NCBI GenBank assembly: GCA_016223165.1
Contig: JACRPO010000009.1
Coordinates: 806,001 to 870,000, forward strand
Direction of reading: 5' to 3'
DNA: 64,000 nucleotides
Source: Burkholderiales bacterium
Lineage (GTDB): Bacteria; Pseudomonadota; Gammaproteobacteria; Burkholderiales; Burkholderiaceae_C
In this document: positions 25,462-33,325 of the stretch, in pieces
Layout: each line of letters opens with the position of its first letter
Position numbering within the stretch: the first letter of the stretch is position 1
Translations under genes and position numbers: made by a program
The notes under the pieces: model-generated
Told to the model about the DNA's origin: nothing
The model's input: only the letters and a program-made list of their open reading frames with translations
Databases searched by the model: none

Positions 25462-26145
25462 ATGATGCCGCTCGGGCAGACGCAGACGTGGATGCAGTCA
25501 CTTCTGGCCGGCCTGGCGGGGCTGATGGCGGCAGCCTGCCTGTCGGTGCCACCGGCGGCCTGGGCACAGGCGAGCGCCGACCCGTTGTCGGACGCACCCG
25601 AGGCCCGCGTGGCACCGGCCGCGCAGTCGTTCATCGACGCGCCGACCTACGCCGAGGCTCTCGTTCGCTGGCGCAGCGCCACCGACGTCGACGCCTGGAT
25701 CGCGGCGCGCTTCGAGTACGACAAGGCGCGCGCCATTGCACTGTCGGAAACGCAGCGCCAGCGCAACGCGCGCTTGCCCATCATCGCGCCGACCGACTTC
25801 TTCGCGCGGCCGAGCGGCGTGTGCGTCGACCTCGCACGCTTCGGTGTCGAGACACTGCGGCAGATCGATCCGGCCGCGAAGGCGACCTATCTGATGATCG
25901 AGTTCGACCCGCTCACGATCGCCGGCCACACGCTGCGCAGGCACTGGCTCGTGACATTCGAGTCCGGGGGACAGCGATATTTCTTCGCCGACTCCAAGCG
26001 GCCCGGATTCATCGCCGGGCCTTATGCGAGCACGCGCGAGTTCATCGACGAGTACGAGAGGTATCGCGGGCGCCGGATCGTGGCGTTCCAGGAACGGGAG
26101 TCGTTCGAGCGGCAGTTGCGCCGGGCGGCGGAGCGCCAGCGATGA
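25462..26145 (+). CDS. Secreted transglutaminase/cysteine-protease-like protein
   Basis: A 227-residue protein with a signal peptide (cleavage after AAWAQA near residue 36). SGVCVDLARFGVETL, HWLVTFESGGQRYFFADS give Cys, His and Asp in the order and spacing of the transglutaminase/papain-like catalytic triad, so it may be a small periplasmic transglutaminase-like hydrolase. It starts 10 bases after the M81 gene and overlaps the following esterase by four bases, forming a likely operon. Family naming is an inference from the triad. Confidence 0.65.
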   Translation: MMPLGQTQTWMQSLLAGLAGLMAAACLSVPPAAWAQASADPLSDAPEARVAPAAQSFIDAPTYAEALVRWRSATDVDAWIAARFEYDKARAIALSETQRQRNARLPIIAPTDFFARPSGVCVDLARFGVETLRQIDPAAKATYLMIEFDPLTIAGHTLRRHWLVTFESGGQRYFFADSKRPGFIAGPYASTREFIDEYERYRGRRIVAFQERESFERQLRRAAERQR

Positions 26146-26963
26146 ACTCGAACTCACGGCGTCCGCAGCGGGACCTCACGCGACGCCGCGCGGCGATGGC
26201 GCTGCTCGCACTCGGGTTCGCCGGTTGCGGCGGTGGCGACGGCGGTTCGTCGTTCGAAGGCAGCATCGACGTCGCGAGCGTGATCTCGCGATCGACGGGC
26301 ACCGTCTACTACCTCAGCACTTACGTGCCACCCGCGAGCGCTGGCCCGCGCAGCAGCCTGCCCGTCGTCTACGTGCTCGACGGCGAAACCTGGTTCGAGC
26401 CTCTCGTGGGCATCGTCGAGTCCACGCACACGCGAGTCATCATCGTCGGCGTCCGGGGTTCAGGTCAGCGCAACCGCGACTTCGTTCCGGGGAACAGTTG
26501 CACGCCCGACGGAGGCGGCCATGCGGCCTACTTCGACTTCCTGCGCCAGGAACTCATTGCCCATGTCGAGGGGACCATCGGCGGCGACCCGGACCAGCGC
26601 GTGTTGTTCGGACATTCGCACGGCGGCAGCTTCGTGCTGTACGCGCTGTTCTCCGAGTCCCCGGGCCAGCACAGCTTCATGGCCTATCTCGCCAGCGACG
26701 CGTCGATCTCCTGCATGCCGACCGTGGCCTATGCATGGGAGCGGGACTATGCGTCGGCGCACCGTGAGCTGCCGGTGCGACTGCATCTCTCCTTCGCCAC
26801 CCTCGGCAATTACGCCGCGAATCTCGAGTACGCCGAGGTCATCGCGCAGCGCAGCTATGAACGCCTCGTCTTCGTGTCCCAGGCCTACACCGGCACACAT
26901 GGCGGGATCGTGCCGCAGGTGCTGGCAGATGCCGTCGGCTTTGCGTTGGCCGGCGCCGCGTGA
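26142..26963 (+). CDS. Esterase-like alpha/beta hydrolase lipoprotein
   Basis: A 273-residue protein with a twin-arginine-like basic start (DLTRRRAAMALLALGFAGC) and a lipobox ending GFAGC, followed by a Gly/Ser linker. The esterase D fold is visible: LPVVYVLDGETWF, VIIVGVRGSGQRNRDF and nucleophile GHSHGGSFVLYAL, with a late THGG histidine. The Asp is probably in LASDASIS. Start ATG overlaps the upstream stop (ATGA). It is likely a membrane-anchored periplasmic esterase. Confidence 0.82.
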   Translation: MNSNSRRPQRDLTRRRAAMALLALGFAGCGGGDGGSSFEGSIDVASVISRSTGTVYYLSTYVPPASAGPRSSLPVVYVLDGETWFEPLVGIVESTHTRVIIVGVRGSGQRNRDFVPGNSCTPDGGGHAAYFDFLRQELIAHVEGTIGGDPDQRVLFGHSHGGSFVLYALFSESPGQHSFMAYLASDASISCMPTVAYAWERDYASAHRELPVRLHLSFATLGNYAANLEYAEVIAQRSYERLVFVSQAYTGTHGGIVPQVLADAVGFALAGAA

Positions 26964-27075
26964 GCAGGCGAGCGAGACACATGCGGCCGCCCAGCGCAGC
27001 CCAGCCGGCGCAGCCGGCTCGCTCGATCGTCAGGCCGGGCCGGCTCATCGTCGTCAAACCGCAGTGAGGACAGCC

Positions 27076-27435
27076 ATGCGCACCCAACGACTCGTCGTTC
27101 TCGCACTTTGCGCCGTCGCCGCGAGCCCGGCGATCGCGGCCACCTGCGAGGAGCTGATGGCCACGATCGAAGCCCGCATTCGGGCCAACGGCGTCGCCCA
27201 GTTCACGGTCACCGCGGTGGACCACGCCGCCTCCGCGGCTGGCAAGCAGGTCGGCACCTGCGACCTGGGGCGCAAGAAGATCATGTACCTTCGAGCGGTC
27301 CCGCCGTCACGCGAGACCGAAAGCGCGGCGGCCGCGCCGGCCGCATCAAGCGCGAGCGCGAGCGCATCGCGGCCCGGCGTCATCACGGAGTGCGCCGACG
27401 GCCGCGTCATCCGGGACGGCAGCTGCAAGAAGTGA
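27076..27435 (+). CDS. DUF1161 family secreted protein
   Basis: A 119-residue exported protein. A signal peptide (LVVLALCAVAASPAIAA) is followed by TCEELMATIEARIRANGVAQFTV and GTCDLGRKKIMY, the core of DUF1161, with its conserved cysteine pair. An Ala/Ser-rich linker and a C-terminal GVITECADGRVIRDGSCKK segment extend the usual ~75-residue form. GAGGA lies upstream of the ATG. Its function is unknown. Confidence 0.8.
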   Translation: MRTQRLVVLALCAVAASPAIAATCEELMATIEARIRANGVAQFTVTAVDHAASAAGKQVGTCDLGRKKIMYLRAVPPSRETESAAAAPAASSASASASRPGVITECADGRVIRDGSCKK

Positions 27436-27522
27436 TGTGATAGCAGTCGGGCACGCCGGCGCGGCGCGATCGATCTCGAGATGCCCCGGCCGCGCGGCCG
27501 CGTCCTTCGAAGCAGGATTCGG

Positions 27523-27747
27523 TCAGTGGGCCTGCTGTACGGTCGGATAGAAGTACTCGCGGCCCACCATGGCGCGCGCACCGAGGTAGGCATTGCGCTG
27601 GCGCTCGGAGAGCGAGTCGAGGTCGACCTTGCCCGAAGCGTCGCAGGGCACGACGATGCCCCGCCCGGAGTGGTAGACGGAGACGAAGAGCAACTCGTGC
27701 GCGCAGGGGGGCGCGGGTGATGCCTGTCGATGTCTCTGCACGTCCAT
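27523..27747 (-). CDS. Small conserved-looking hypothetical protein
   Basis: A 74-codon ORF starting MDVQRHRQASPAPPCAHELL, with GGAAG upstream of the ATG. It continues FVSVYHSGRGIVVPCDASGK and RQRNAYLGARAMVGREYFYPTV, which reads as a real protein with good codon bias. No domain is recognised. It faces the DUF1161 gene convergently. Confidence 0.6.
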   Translation of the reverse strand: MDVQRHRQASPAPPCAHELLFVSVYHSGRGIVVPCDASGKVDLDSLSERQRNAYLGARAMVGREYFYPTVQQAH

Positions 27748-27992
27748 GGTCTTCCCTTCTTGCGCTGCCATCGATCTGCGAGGCCACACGGGTGGCGGCT
27801 GAACCGGCCCGGCAACGCATGCGACTCATTCTTGGCTTGTTGTCGCTGTACGTGATCCCTGCATCTGCGGATCCCCCGGCCCCCTTCCAGGGGGTCTCGT
27901 TGGCGCCGCGCGCGGGGAACCGTGAGCCACGTCACACGGCAGTCGTCTGCCGAGATCGCGGAGAATCCCGGCCCGAAGATCCAGGAGACCGC

Positions 27993-28157
27993 ATGGCCCC
28001 GCGTTCGAACATCGCTGCCCTCGTCCTCATCGGCATCGGAGTCCTCTTCCTCCTGTCGAACTTCGGCGTCGTTCCCCACTTCGGCGCGCTCCTGGCCAAG
28101 TGGTGGCCGGCCATCCTCATCGTGGTCGGCGTCGGCTTACTTTTTCGTCGGCGCTAG
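27993..28157 (+). CDS. Small two-helix membrane protein (LiaI/DUF5668-like)
   Basis: A 54-codon ORF with helix 1 IAALVLIGIGVLFLLSNFGV and helix 2 WWPAILIVVGVGLLFRRR, the arrangement of LiaI/LiaF-like or DUF5668 transmembrane regions. AGGAGACC precedes the ATG. The 245 bases upstream of it (27748-27992) hold no recognisable gene. Its role, perhaps in envelope stress as for related domains, is an inference. Confidence 0.7.
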   Translation: MAPRSNIAALVLIGIGVLFLLSNFGVVPHFGALLAKWWPAILIVVGVGLLFRRR

Positions 28158-28235
28158 CTGGAGCCGCCCGCCCGAGTTGCCGGGCGGTGCGCGGCGGCAG
28201 TCCGGCCCGGGCCGGGAGGGCGTAAGCTCGCGGGC

Positions 28236-28487
28236 ATGAACAATCCGCAGTCCTCGAAACGCAAGTCACCCGTTGCGCACGGCGAGTTGGTGCGCACCGT
28301 CACGCGGCTGGAGGCGCGCCTCGCGAGCATCGAGCACGAGGCGGTCCGCGAAGCGTTTGCGCTCTATCGCTCCTTGGTCGCCCGCTTCGAGGACGACCTC
28401 GGCCCCTCGGCCCGGGACGTGGCGCTCGCCAAGGCGAGCGCGCTCATGCTGGTCCAATCGATCGCGCAGGCCAAGGCCGCAGCCTGA
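28236..28487 (+). CDS. Hypothetical cytoplasmic protein
   Basis: An 83-residue, mostly helical protein starting MNNPQSSKRKSPVAHGELV, with a likely coiled stretch (TRLEARLASIEHEAVREAF). No family is recognised. It is placed between two unrelated membrane-protein genes on the same strand. Confidence 0.55.
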   Translation: MNNPQSSKRKSPVAHGELVRTVTRLEARLASIEHEAVREAFALYRSLVARFEDDLGPSARDVALAKASALMLVQSIAQAKAAA

Positions 28488-28552
28488 TCCCGGCCTGATC
28501 ACCCCCCTCGCCGGACACCGGCGCGACGCCGCGTCTCATCGGGAGAGCCATC

Positions 28553-29167
28553 TTGCTGACTGCCGAGTTCCTGATCACCTCGCTCATCGTCGTGCTCATT
28601 CCCGGCACCGGGGTCGTCTTCACGGTGTCCACGGGCCTCGCCCTGGGGCGCCGCGCGAGCTTCTTCGCCTCGGTCGGATGCACGCTCGGCATCGTCCCGC
28701 ACCTGCTGGCCACGGTGCTGGGACTGGCCGCGATCATGCACACCAGCGCCTTGGCGTTCCAGGTGCTCAAGGTCGCCGGGGTCGCGTACCTCTTCTACCT
28801 GGCCGTGGCCACCTGGCGCGACCGCTCGGCCTTCGCCGTTCAGCCCGGCGAGGCCGCCGCCGGACCGCTCGGCCTCGTGGTCAAGGCATTCCTGCTGAAC
28901 ATCCTGAACCCCAAGCTCACCATCTTCTTCCTCGCGTTCCTGCCTCAGTTCGTGGAGCCCGGCGCGACCTCGCCGCTGCTGCAGCTCCTCGGCCTGAGCG
29001 CGGTCTTCATGGCCATGACCTTCGGCGTCTTCGTGGTCTACGGGTTGCTGGCCCACGCCTTCCGCAAGGCGGTCATCGAGTCGCCGCGGGTCCAGGCCTG
29101 GCTGCGCCGCGGCTTCGCGGGCGCGTTCGCGGGTCTCGGAGCGCAGCTCGCGATGTCGGAGCGGTAA
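28553..29167 (+). CDS. LysE/RhtB family amino-acid exporter
   Basis: A 204-residue inner-membrane protein with six hydrophobic segments. LIPGTGVVFTVSTGLALGRR (the P-G-P-like loop after helix 1) and LLNILNPKLTIFFLAFLPQF are the LysE-family signatures. The TTG start at 28553 follows GGGAGAG. Such proteins export amino acids or analogues. A second family member is at 44534. Confidence 0.88.
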   Translation: MLTAEFLITSLIVVLIPGTGVVFTVSTGLALGRRASFFASVGCTLGIVPHLLATVLGLAAIMHTSALAFQVLKVAGVAYLFYLAVATWRDRSAFAVQPGEAAAGPLGLVVKAFLLNILNPKLTIFFLAFLPQFVEPGATSPLLQLLGLSAVFMAMTFGVFVVYGLLAHAFRKAVIESPRVQAWLRRGFAGAFAGLGAQLAMSER

Positions 29168-29306
29168 GGCGCCCCCGCGCGGCCGGATTCGACCGCAGCA
29201 TCGACCGCACCTGCCCCGCCGGCCGCCGCGACAGACGACTTAACTCAGGCGTTATGGAGAGACTGGCCTGCCCGCTGCCCGGGTGTGCGCTCGTCGTCCT
29301 CAGGGC

Positions 29307-29429
29307 TTAGCGATGGTGTTGGTGGTGATGACCCCCGCGGTAGGGCACGGGAAGCACGACACACGCGCTCAACGACGAACTCAACACGGCGACGGCGCAG
29401 AGCGCCAGCACGGCCTTGGCTAGTTTCAT
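29307..29429 (-). CDS. Short His-rich lipoprotein
   Basis: A 40-residue ORF with a clear lipoprotein signal (KAVLALCAVAVLSSSLSAC) and a ribosome site (AGGAGACGG) before ATG 29429. After the lipid-carrying Cys only about 17 residues remain, ending RGGHHHQHHR, a possible metal-binding tail. It is too short for most automatic gene calls. Function unknown. Confidence 0.65.
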   Translation of the reverse strand: MKLAKAVLALCAVAVLSSSLSACVVLPVPYRGGHHHQHHR

Positions 29430-29610
29430 ACCGTCTCCTGCAACGATGATCCAGACTGTCCAAACGCCTGTTGGACCCTTCTGTTGACGGTGGGTTGCCC
29501 GATGCCCGTAAAGTTGTGTCAACCTCGCTCGTGAGTTTTTCTTCGCAGCGCGACCATGAAGCGCTCGAACGTCCGGCGGCACGCAGCCCGTCCACGTGAA
29601 GGGCCGCAAG

Positions 29611-30099
29611 ATGCACCTGGAGGGCTCATGCCACTGTGGCAGCGTCAAGTTCTCGGTCGAATCGGCCGCACCGGTGCCCTTCATGCGGTGCTACTGCTCG
29701 ATCTGCCGCAAGACCGCGGGCGCAGGCGGGTACGCCATCAACATCGGCGCCGCCACGCGGTCGATGAAGGTGACCGGCAAGCGTCACCTGCGGATCTATC
29801 GCGCCCTGGTGCCCGACGACGAAGGCACCGGCACGCACCGCAGCAGCGCCCGGCGCTACTTCTGCGCCCGCTGCGCAAGCGCGCTGTGGGTGTGGGATCC
29901 GACCTGGCCCGAGCTCGTGCACCCGCACGCGAGCGCGATCGACACGCCCCTGCCCACGCCGCCCGAGCACGTGCACTGCCTCGTCGGCTCGAAGGCGCCG
30001 TGGGTCGAGGTCGAAGGCCGCCCGGGCGATGCGCGTTTCGACCACTATCCCGACATGTCGCTTGCGCAGTGGCACGAAGCGAAAGGACTCACCTCGTAG
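29611..30099 (+). CDS. GFA family zinc protein
   Basis: A 162-residue protein of the glutathione-dependent formaldehyde-activating (GFA/Mss4-like) fold. Zinc ligands are visible in GSCHCGSVKFSV, MRCYCSICRKTAGAG and YFCARCASALWVW. ATG 29611 follows GAAGGG; an in-frame GTG at 29596 is possible. The reaction is unknown for most members; they may bind glutathione adducts. Confidence 0.87.
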   Translation: MHLEGSCHCGSVKFSVESAAPVPFMRCYCSICRKTAGAGGYAINIGAATRSMKVTGKRHLRIYRALVPDDEGTGTHRSSARRYFCARCASALWVWDPTWPELVHPHASAIDTPLPTPPEHVHCLVGSKAPWVEVEGRPGDARFDHYPDMSLAQWHEAKGLTS

Positions 30100-30122
30100 A
30101 TTGACTCGGATGTCGGGCCCTC

Positions 30123-30458
30123 ATGGACCTCGCAGCGTCTCCTTTGCTCATTGCCTTCGTCGTCATCGTGACGCTGTGGCCGATCGTCTTCCTCGGCGCG
30201 GTGGCCTTCCACTCGTTCGCCAGGCGATGGCGGCGCGCGGGCCAGGTGGCCCTGCTGCTGCCGCTGTGGATGATCGCCGCCTCGATCGGGCTCGTTCAAG
30301 TGCCGCCGTTCATTGCCGCGCTGGCTGCGCCGTCACCGACACGCAGCCTCGTCATTGCCGGGACGGCGAGCGCGTTCGCGCTGTGCTGCGCCATCCTCGC
30401 CTGGGCCCTGCTGCTTCGCTCGTTCGGCGGGCTGGGCCCTTCGCGCCCCGATCGATGA
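30123..30458 (+). CDS. Hypothetical three-helix membrane protein
   Basis: A 111-residue ORF with hydrophobic segments at about residues 8-29, 42-68 and 76-101. It starts MDLAASPLLIAFVVIVTLWP 23 bases after the GFA gene. No family is recognised. A poor ribosome site is the main doubt. Confidence 0.6.
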   Translation: MDLAASPLLIAFVVIVTLWPIVFLGAVAFHSFARRWRRAGQVALLLPLWMIAASIGLVQVPPFIAALAAPSPTRSLVIAGTASAFALCCAILAWALLLRSFGGLGPSRPDR

Positions 30459-30507
30459 TGCTTGCCGCCGTCGGCGAACTTCGGCGAAAGACACGGAGGT
30501 CCTTCTC

Positions 30508-30852
30508 ATGCGCACCCCCCATCTCCTGACCCTTTCGATGCTCGCCGCCTTCGGCGCCGGAAGCGCCCACGGCGAATCGCTGCGGTGCGCCGTCGGTTCG
30601 GTCGCCGAAGGCGATTCGCGGCTCGCCGTCCTTTACAAGTGCGGCGAGCCGCTCGCGCGCGACGGCGCCTGCGCGCCCGTCCACTACGCGGGTTCGCTGC
30701 GGCGGGTGCCGGAGCCCTTCGCCTCGTCGCTCGTGCCGTGCGTGCCGACGGAGGAGTGGCTCTATGAGCGCGGCCCGGGCAACCTCGTCGCGATGGTGCG
30801 CTTCCGATCGGGCAAGGTGCAATCCATCCAGTACGGACATGTGCCGCGCTAG
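30508..30852 (+). CDS. DUF2845 family secreted protein
   Basis: A 114-residue exported protein: signal peptide to AHG, then SLRCAVGSVAEGDSRLAVLYKCGEP, which is the core of DUF2845, and EEWLYERGPGNLVAMVRFRSG. Two or more cysteines probably form disulfides in the periplasm. GGAGGT is well placed before the ATG. Function unknown. Confidence 0.85.
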   Translation: MRTPHLLTLSMLAAFGAGSAHGESLRCAVGSVAEGDSRLAVLYKCGEPLARDGACAPVHYAGSLRRVPEPFASSLVPCVPTEEWLYERGPGNLVAMVRFRSGKVQSIQYGHVPR

Positions 30853-30898
30853 CGCCGCTGGCGGCGCCGTGGAACCCGACGACCCGAGATCGGCTGCC

Positions 30899-31111
30899 AT
30901 GGACTCCCCTGCGCCTGCCCGGCCGCTGCCGCAACTCCGGTGTCCGCTCTGCGGCGGACCGAACGGCTGTGTCGCCGCACGCACCGGCAGCTTCAGCGAG
31001 CCTTGCTGGTGCCGCGATGTCGCCTTCCCTGCGGAGCTGCTCGCGAAAGTCGCCGAAGACCAGCGCGGCCGGGCCTGCATCTGCCGCCGTTGCGCACAAT
31101 CGCCACCCTGA
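30899..31111 (+). CDS. Cysteine-rich CWC-type small protein
   Basis: A 70-residue protein with CPLCGGPNGC, EPCWCRDVAFP and CICRRCA, the pattern of cysteine-rich CWC family proteins, which probably bind zinc. The start (MDSPAPARP) lies 46 bases after the DUF2845 stop. The sequence frame is open further upstream, so the start is uncertain. Confidence 0.75.
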   Translation: MDSPAPARPLPQLRCPLCGGPNGCVAARTGSFSEPCWCRDVAFPAELLAKVAEDQRGRACICRRCAQSPP

Positions 31112-31197
31112 GCCGCCATGAGCCGTCAGGCGCCCGCCAAGGCCGCCGTCGAGATGGCGGCGGTCGATCGATAATCGCGCAGACAAAGGAGGCCGAC

Positions 31198-31593
31198 ATG
31201 CGGACCACCCTTCGCGCCGCATCCATCGTCTTCGCGGCCGTCATGGCCGCCGCCAGCGCCCAGGTCGCGCAGGTTGCCCATGCCGCCGACGAGCCCTCGC
31301 CGAGCCACGGTCAGGCGCCGGGCAACCGTTCCAGGCTCGAGCAGTCGCTCGAGCGCGCGGCACGCGCCGCCGCACGCGGCATCGAGCACGGGCTGCAAGC
31401 GGCCGAACATGGCGTTCGTGTCGGCGTGGCCGCGGCGGCGCGCGGCATCGAGCGCGGCGCACAGGCCACCGCGCGCGCCGCGGACCATGTCGCGCGGCAA
31501 CTCGAGCGCGCGCTGCCGCCGGCGCCTCCCGCCGGCTCCGAGCGCACCGGCGACATGCCGGCGCCGGGTCAGCGCGGCCGCAGTGACGCCTGA
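31198..31593 (+). CDS. Secreted Ala/Arg-rich helical protein
   Basis: A 131-residue ORF with a signal peptide (MRTTLRAASIVFAAVMAAAS to AHAAD) and a ribosome site AAAGGAGG. The mature part has repeats such as RAARAAARGIEHGLQAAEH and AARGIERGAQATARAADH that suggest amphipathic helices. No known family; perhaps a membrane-active or structural periplasmic protein (inference). Confidence 0.6.
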   Translation: MRTTLRAASIVFAAVMAAASAQVAQVAHAADEPSPSHGQAPGNRSRLEQSLERAARAAARGIEHGLQAAEHGVRVGVAAAARGIERGAQATARAADHVARQLERALPPAPPAGSERTGDMPAPGQRGRSDA

Positions 31594-31662
31594 GCCCCGC
31601 CGCCCTGCGACCCCGCGCGGGCCGCTCCGGGTGCAAACGCGCCGCAGCGGCGGCGCCTCGAG

Positions 31663-32499
31663 ATGCGCACCTCGCAGCATCGAGCGCTGATCGCCCTGCT
31701 CCTGGCGGCGGCACTGGCCGCAACCTGGCTGCGCCCGCTCGATGCGCTCGCCGAACGCCATGTCGAGGCCGGCCTCAAGCGTGCGCTCATCGCGTTTGCC
31801 TCCGCACGCACGCTCAACGCCGTCCTGAGCGTGCTGCAGGAGGCCTCGGTGTCGTTCCAGGTCGGCGCCGGCCTCGCGGTCAAGCCGGGCGCCGTCCTCG
31901 AACCGCTCGACGACGTGGTCGAGCAGTTCTCGAACCTCATGTTCGTGGCAACGGCCTCGTTCGCTGTGCAGCGCCTGATGATCGAGATCTTGTCGTCCTG
32001 GCCCGTGTGCGCCTTCGTCTCGGTGCTGCTCGCAGCCTGGGCCGCCCTGGCCTTGCGCAGGCGCGGCCTGCCGGCCTGGCTGCCGAGGCTCGCGGTGGCC
32101 GCACTCATCCTGCGCCTTGCCGTGCCGGTGCTGGCGGTGGCCGGCGAGGCCGTGCACTGGGCCGTGCTCGAGCGGCCCTACCAGCAGCATGCCGGCCAGC
32201 TCGCCGCGCTCGAGAAGTCCGATCCCGGCCCGGCCAAGCCCGCTGCGAACGAGAGCCTGCTGGACAAGCTGAAGGGCGCGCTCGCGCAGGGCGGCGACGT
32301 CGTCAAGCAGGTCGAGGCCCTGCGTTCGCGCGCCCAGGACATCGTCGAGAACCTCGTGCGGCTCGGTGCCGTCTTCATCGTGCAGACGGTGGTGCTGCCG
32401 TCTCTCTATTTCGGCTTCCTCTTCTGGCTCTATCGCGCGCTGACGACGGCGCGCTTCGCCGCCGCGCCGAGGCTGTTGCAGCCCCCGAGCCACCTGTAA
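31663..32499 (+). CDS. Uncharacterised multi-pass membrane protein
   Basis: A 278-residue protein with an N-terminal hydrophobic segment (RALIALLLAAALAATW), helices near residues 110-130 and 143-165, and a C-terminal one (AVFIVQTVVLPSLYFGFLFWLY). A charged segment (DKLKGALAQGGDVVKQVEALRSRA) separates the last two. It is about 70 bases downstream of the previous ORF on the same strand. No family recognised. Confidence 0.7.
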   Translation: MRTSQHRALIALLLAAALAATWLRPLDALAERHVEAGLKRALIAFASARTLNAVLSVLQEASVSFQVGAGLAVKPGAVLEPLDDVVEQFSNLMFVATASFAVQRLMIEILSSWPVCAFVSVLLAAWAALALRRRGLPAWLPRLAVAALILRLAVPVLAVAGEAVHWAVLERPYQQHAGQLAALEKSDPGPAKPAANESLLDKLKGALAQGGDVVKQVEALRSRAQDIVENLVRLGAVFIVQTVVLPSLYFGFLFWLYRALTTARFAAAPRLLQPPSHL

Positions 32500-32635
32500 C
32501 CGAAGCGCGCGAGTTACATCCAACCCCACGGTCGGGCACCCGCATTCGCCTCGCAGCGATCTAAACTACGCGCCGTTACAGGTCGCGTCGGCGCCGCTCA
32601 CGGCGCCCTTCCATCCCCGCTGCGAGGTGCTGAAG

Positions 32636-32827
32636 ATGAGACCCCCGTTCTTGAGCACGGATTTCCAGGAATCGAGGATCGAGGACGAGCCGATCCTCGG
32701 CATGGTGTTGAGGCTTCCCGACGGCCGCATCCAGACGCTCACCTGGTGGGAGCGCATGCTGATCACGCTGCGCCTCACCGATGCGAAGGCGCTCGAGGCA
32801 CGTTACGCGCGGCCCATCGGCGCCTGA
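32636..32827 (+). CDS. Small hypothetical protein
   Basis: A 63-codon ORF (MRPPFLSTDFQESRIEDEP) with GAGG eight bases before the ATG. It contains LGMVLRLPDGRIQTLTWWER and LTDAKALEARYARPIG, a reading that looks like real protein. No family is recognised. The stop is followed after 40 bases by a cupin gene. Confidence 0.55.
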   Translation: MRPPFLSTDFQESRIEDEPILGMVLRLPDGRIQTLTWWERMLITLRLTDAKALEARYARPIGA

Positions 32828-32866
32828 GCCCGCCGATCGCCCTCGTCCCGGCGCCGCCTCGCGAGG

Positions 32867-33325
32867 GTGGCGTTCAGTCCAGCGCAGAGCGTGCCGTTGA
32901 AGCCTGACGCCCCCGCCCGGGTGCAGGCCGTGCGTCCTGACCAGGAGGTCATGACGCGGCAGCGCCTGCCCTACTTCGTCGGCATCTCGGGGCAGACGGT
33001 CGGTGCGCAGCAGCTCTCGATGCACCTGGTCGTCATCCCGCCCGGCGCTCGCGCCGAGCCGCATGTGCACGTGGGCTACGAGACCGGCATCTACGTGCTC
33101 GAAGGCACGGTGCGCACGCGCTGGGGCTTCTCGCTCGAGCACGAAGTGGTCAGCCGCCCCGGCGAGTTCCTCTTCGTGCCGCCGGGCGTGCCGCACGAGG
33201 CCATCAACCTCAGCGCCACCGAGCCGGCGCGCGCGGTGATCGCGCGCAACCACCCGGCCGAGCAGGACCAGGTCGAGCCCTACGTCGTCGCGCCCTGCCG
33301 CTCCGCCGCCGCGTCCAGCGGATAG
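32867..33325 (+). CDS. Single-domain cupin protein
   Basis: A 152-residue cupin. PPGARAEPHVHVGYETGIYVLEG-type sequence (His/His/Glu metal site at about residues 65-77) and FLFVPPGVPHEAINLSA (second cupin motif with His) are complete. Start is uncertain: GTG 32867 or GTG 32890, none with a strong ribosome site. The 3' end overlaps the convergent M81 gene by 46 bases, and both C-termini appear genuine. Substrate unknown. Confidence 0.8.
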   Translation: MAFSPAQSVPLKPDAPARVQAVRPDQEVMTRQRLPYFVGISGQTVGAQQLSMHLVVIPPGARAEPHVHVGYETGIYVLEGTVRTRWGFSLEHEVVSRPGEFLFVPPGVPHEAINLSATEPARAVIARNHPAEQDQVEPYVVAPCRSAAASSG

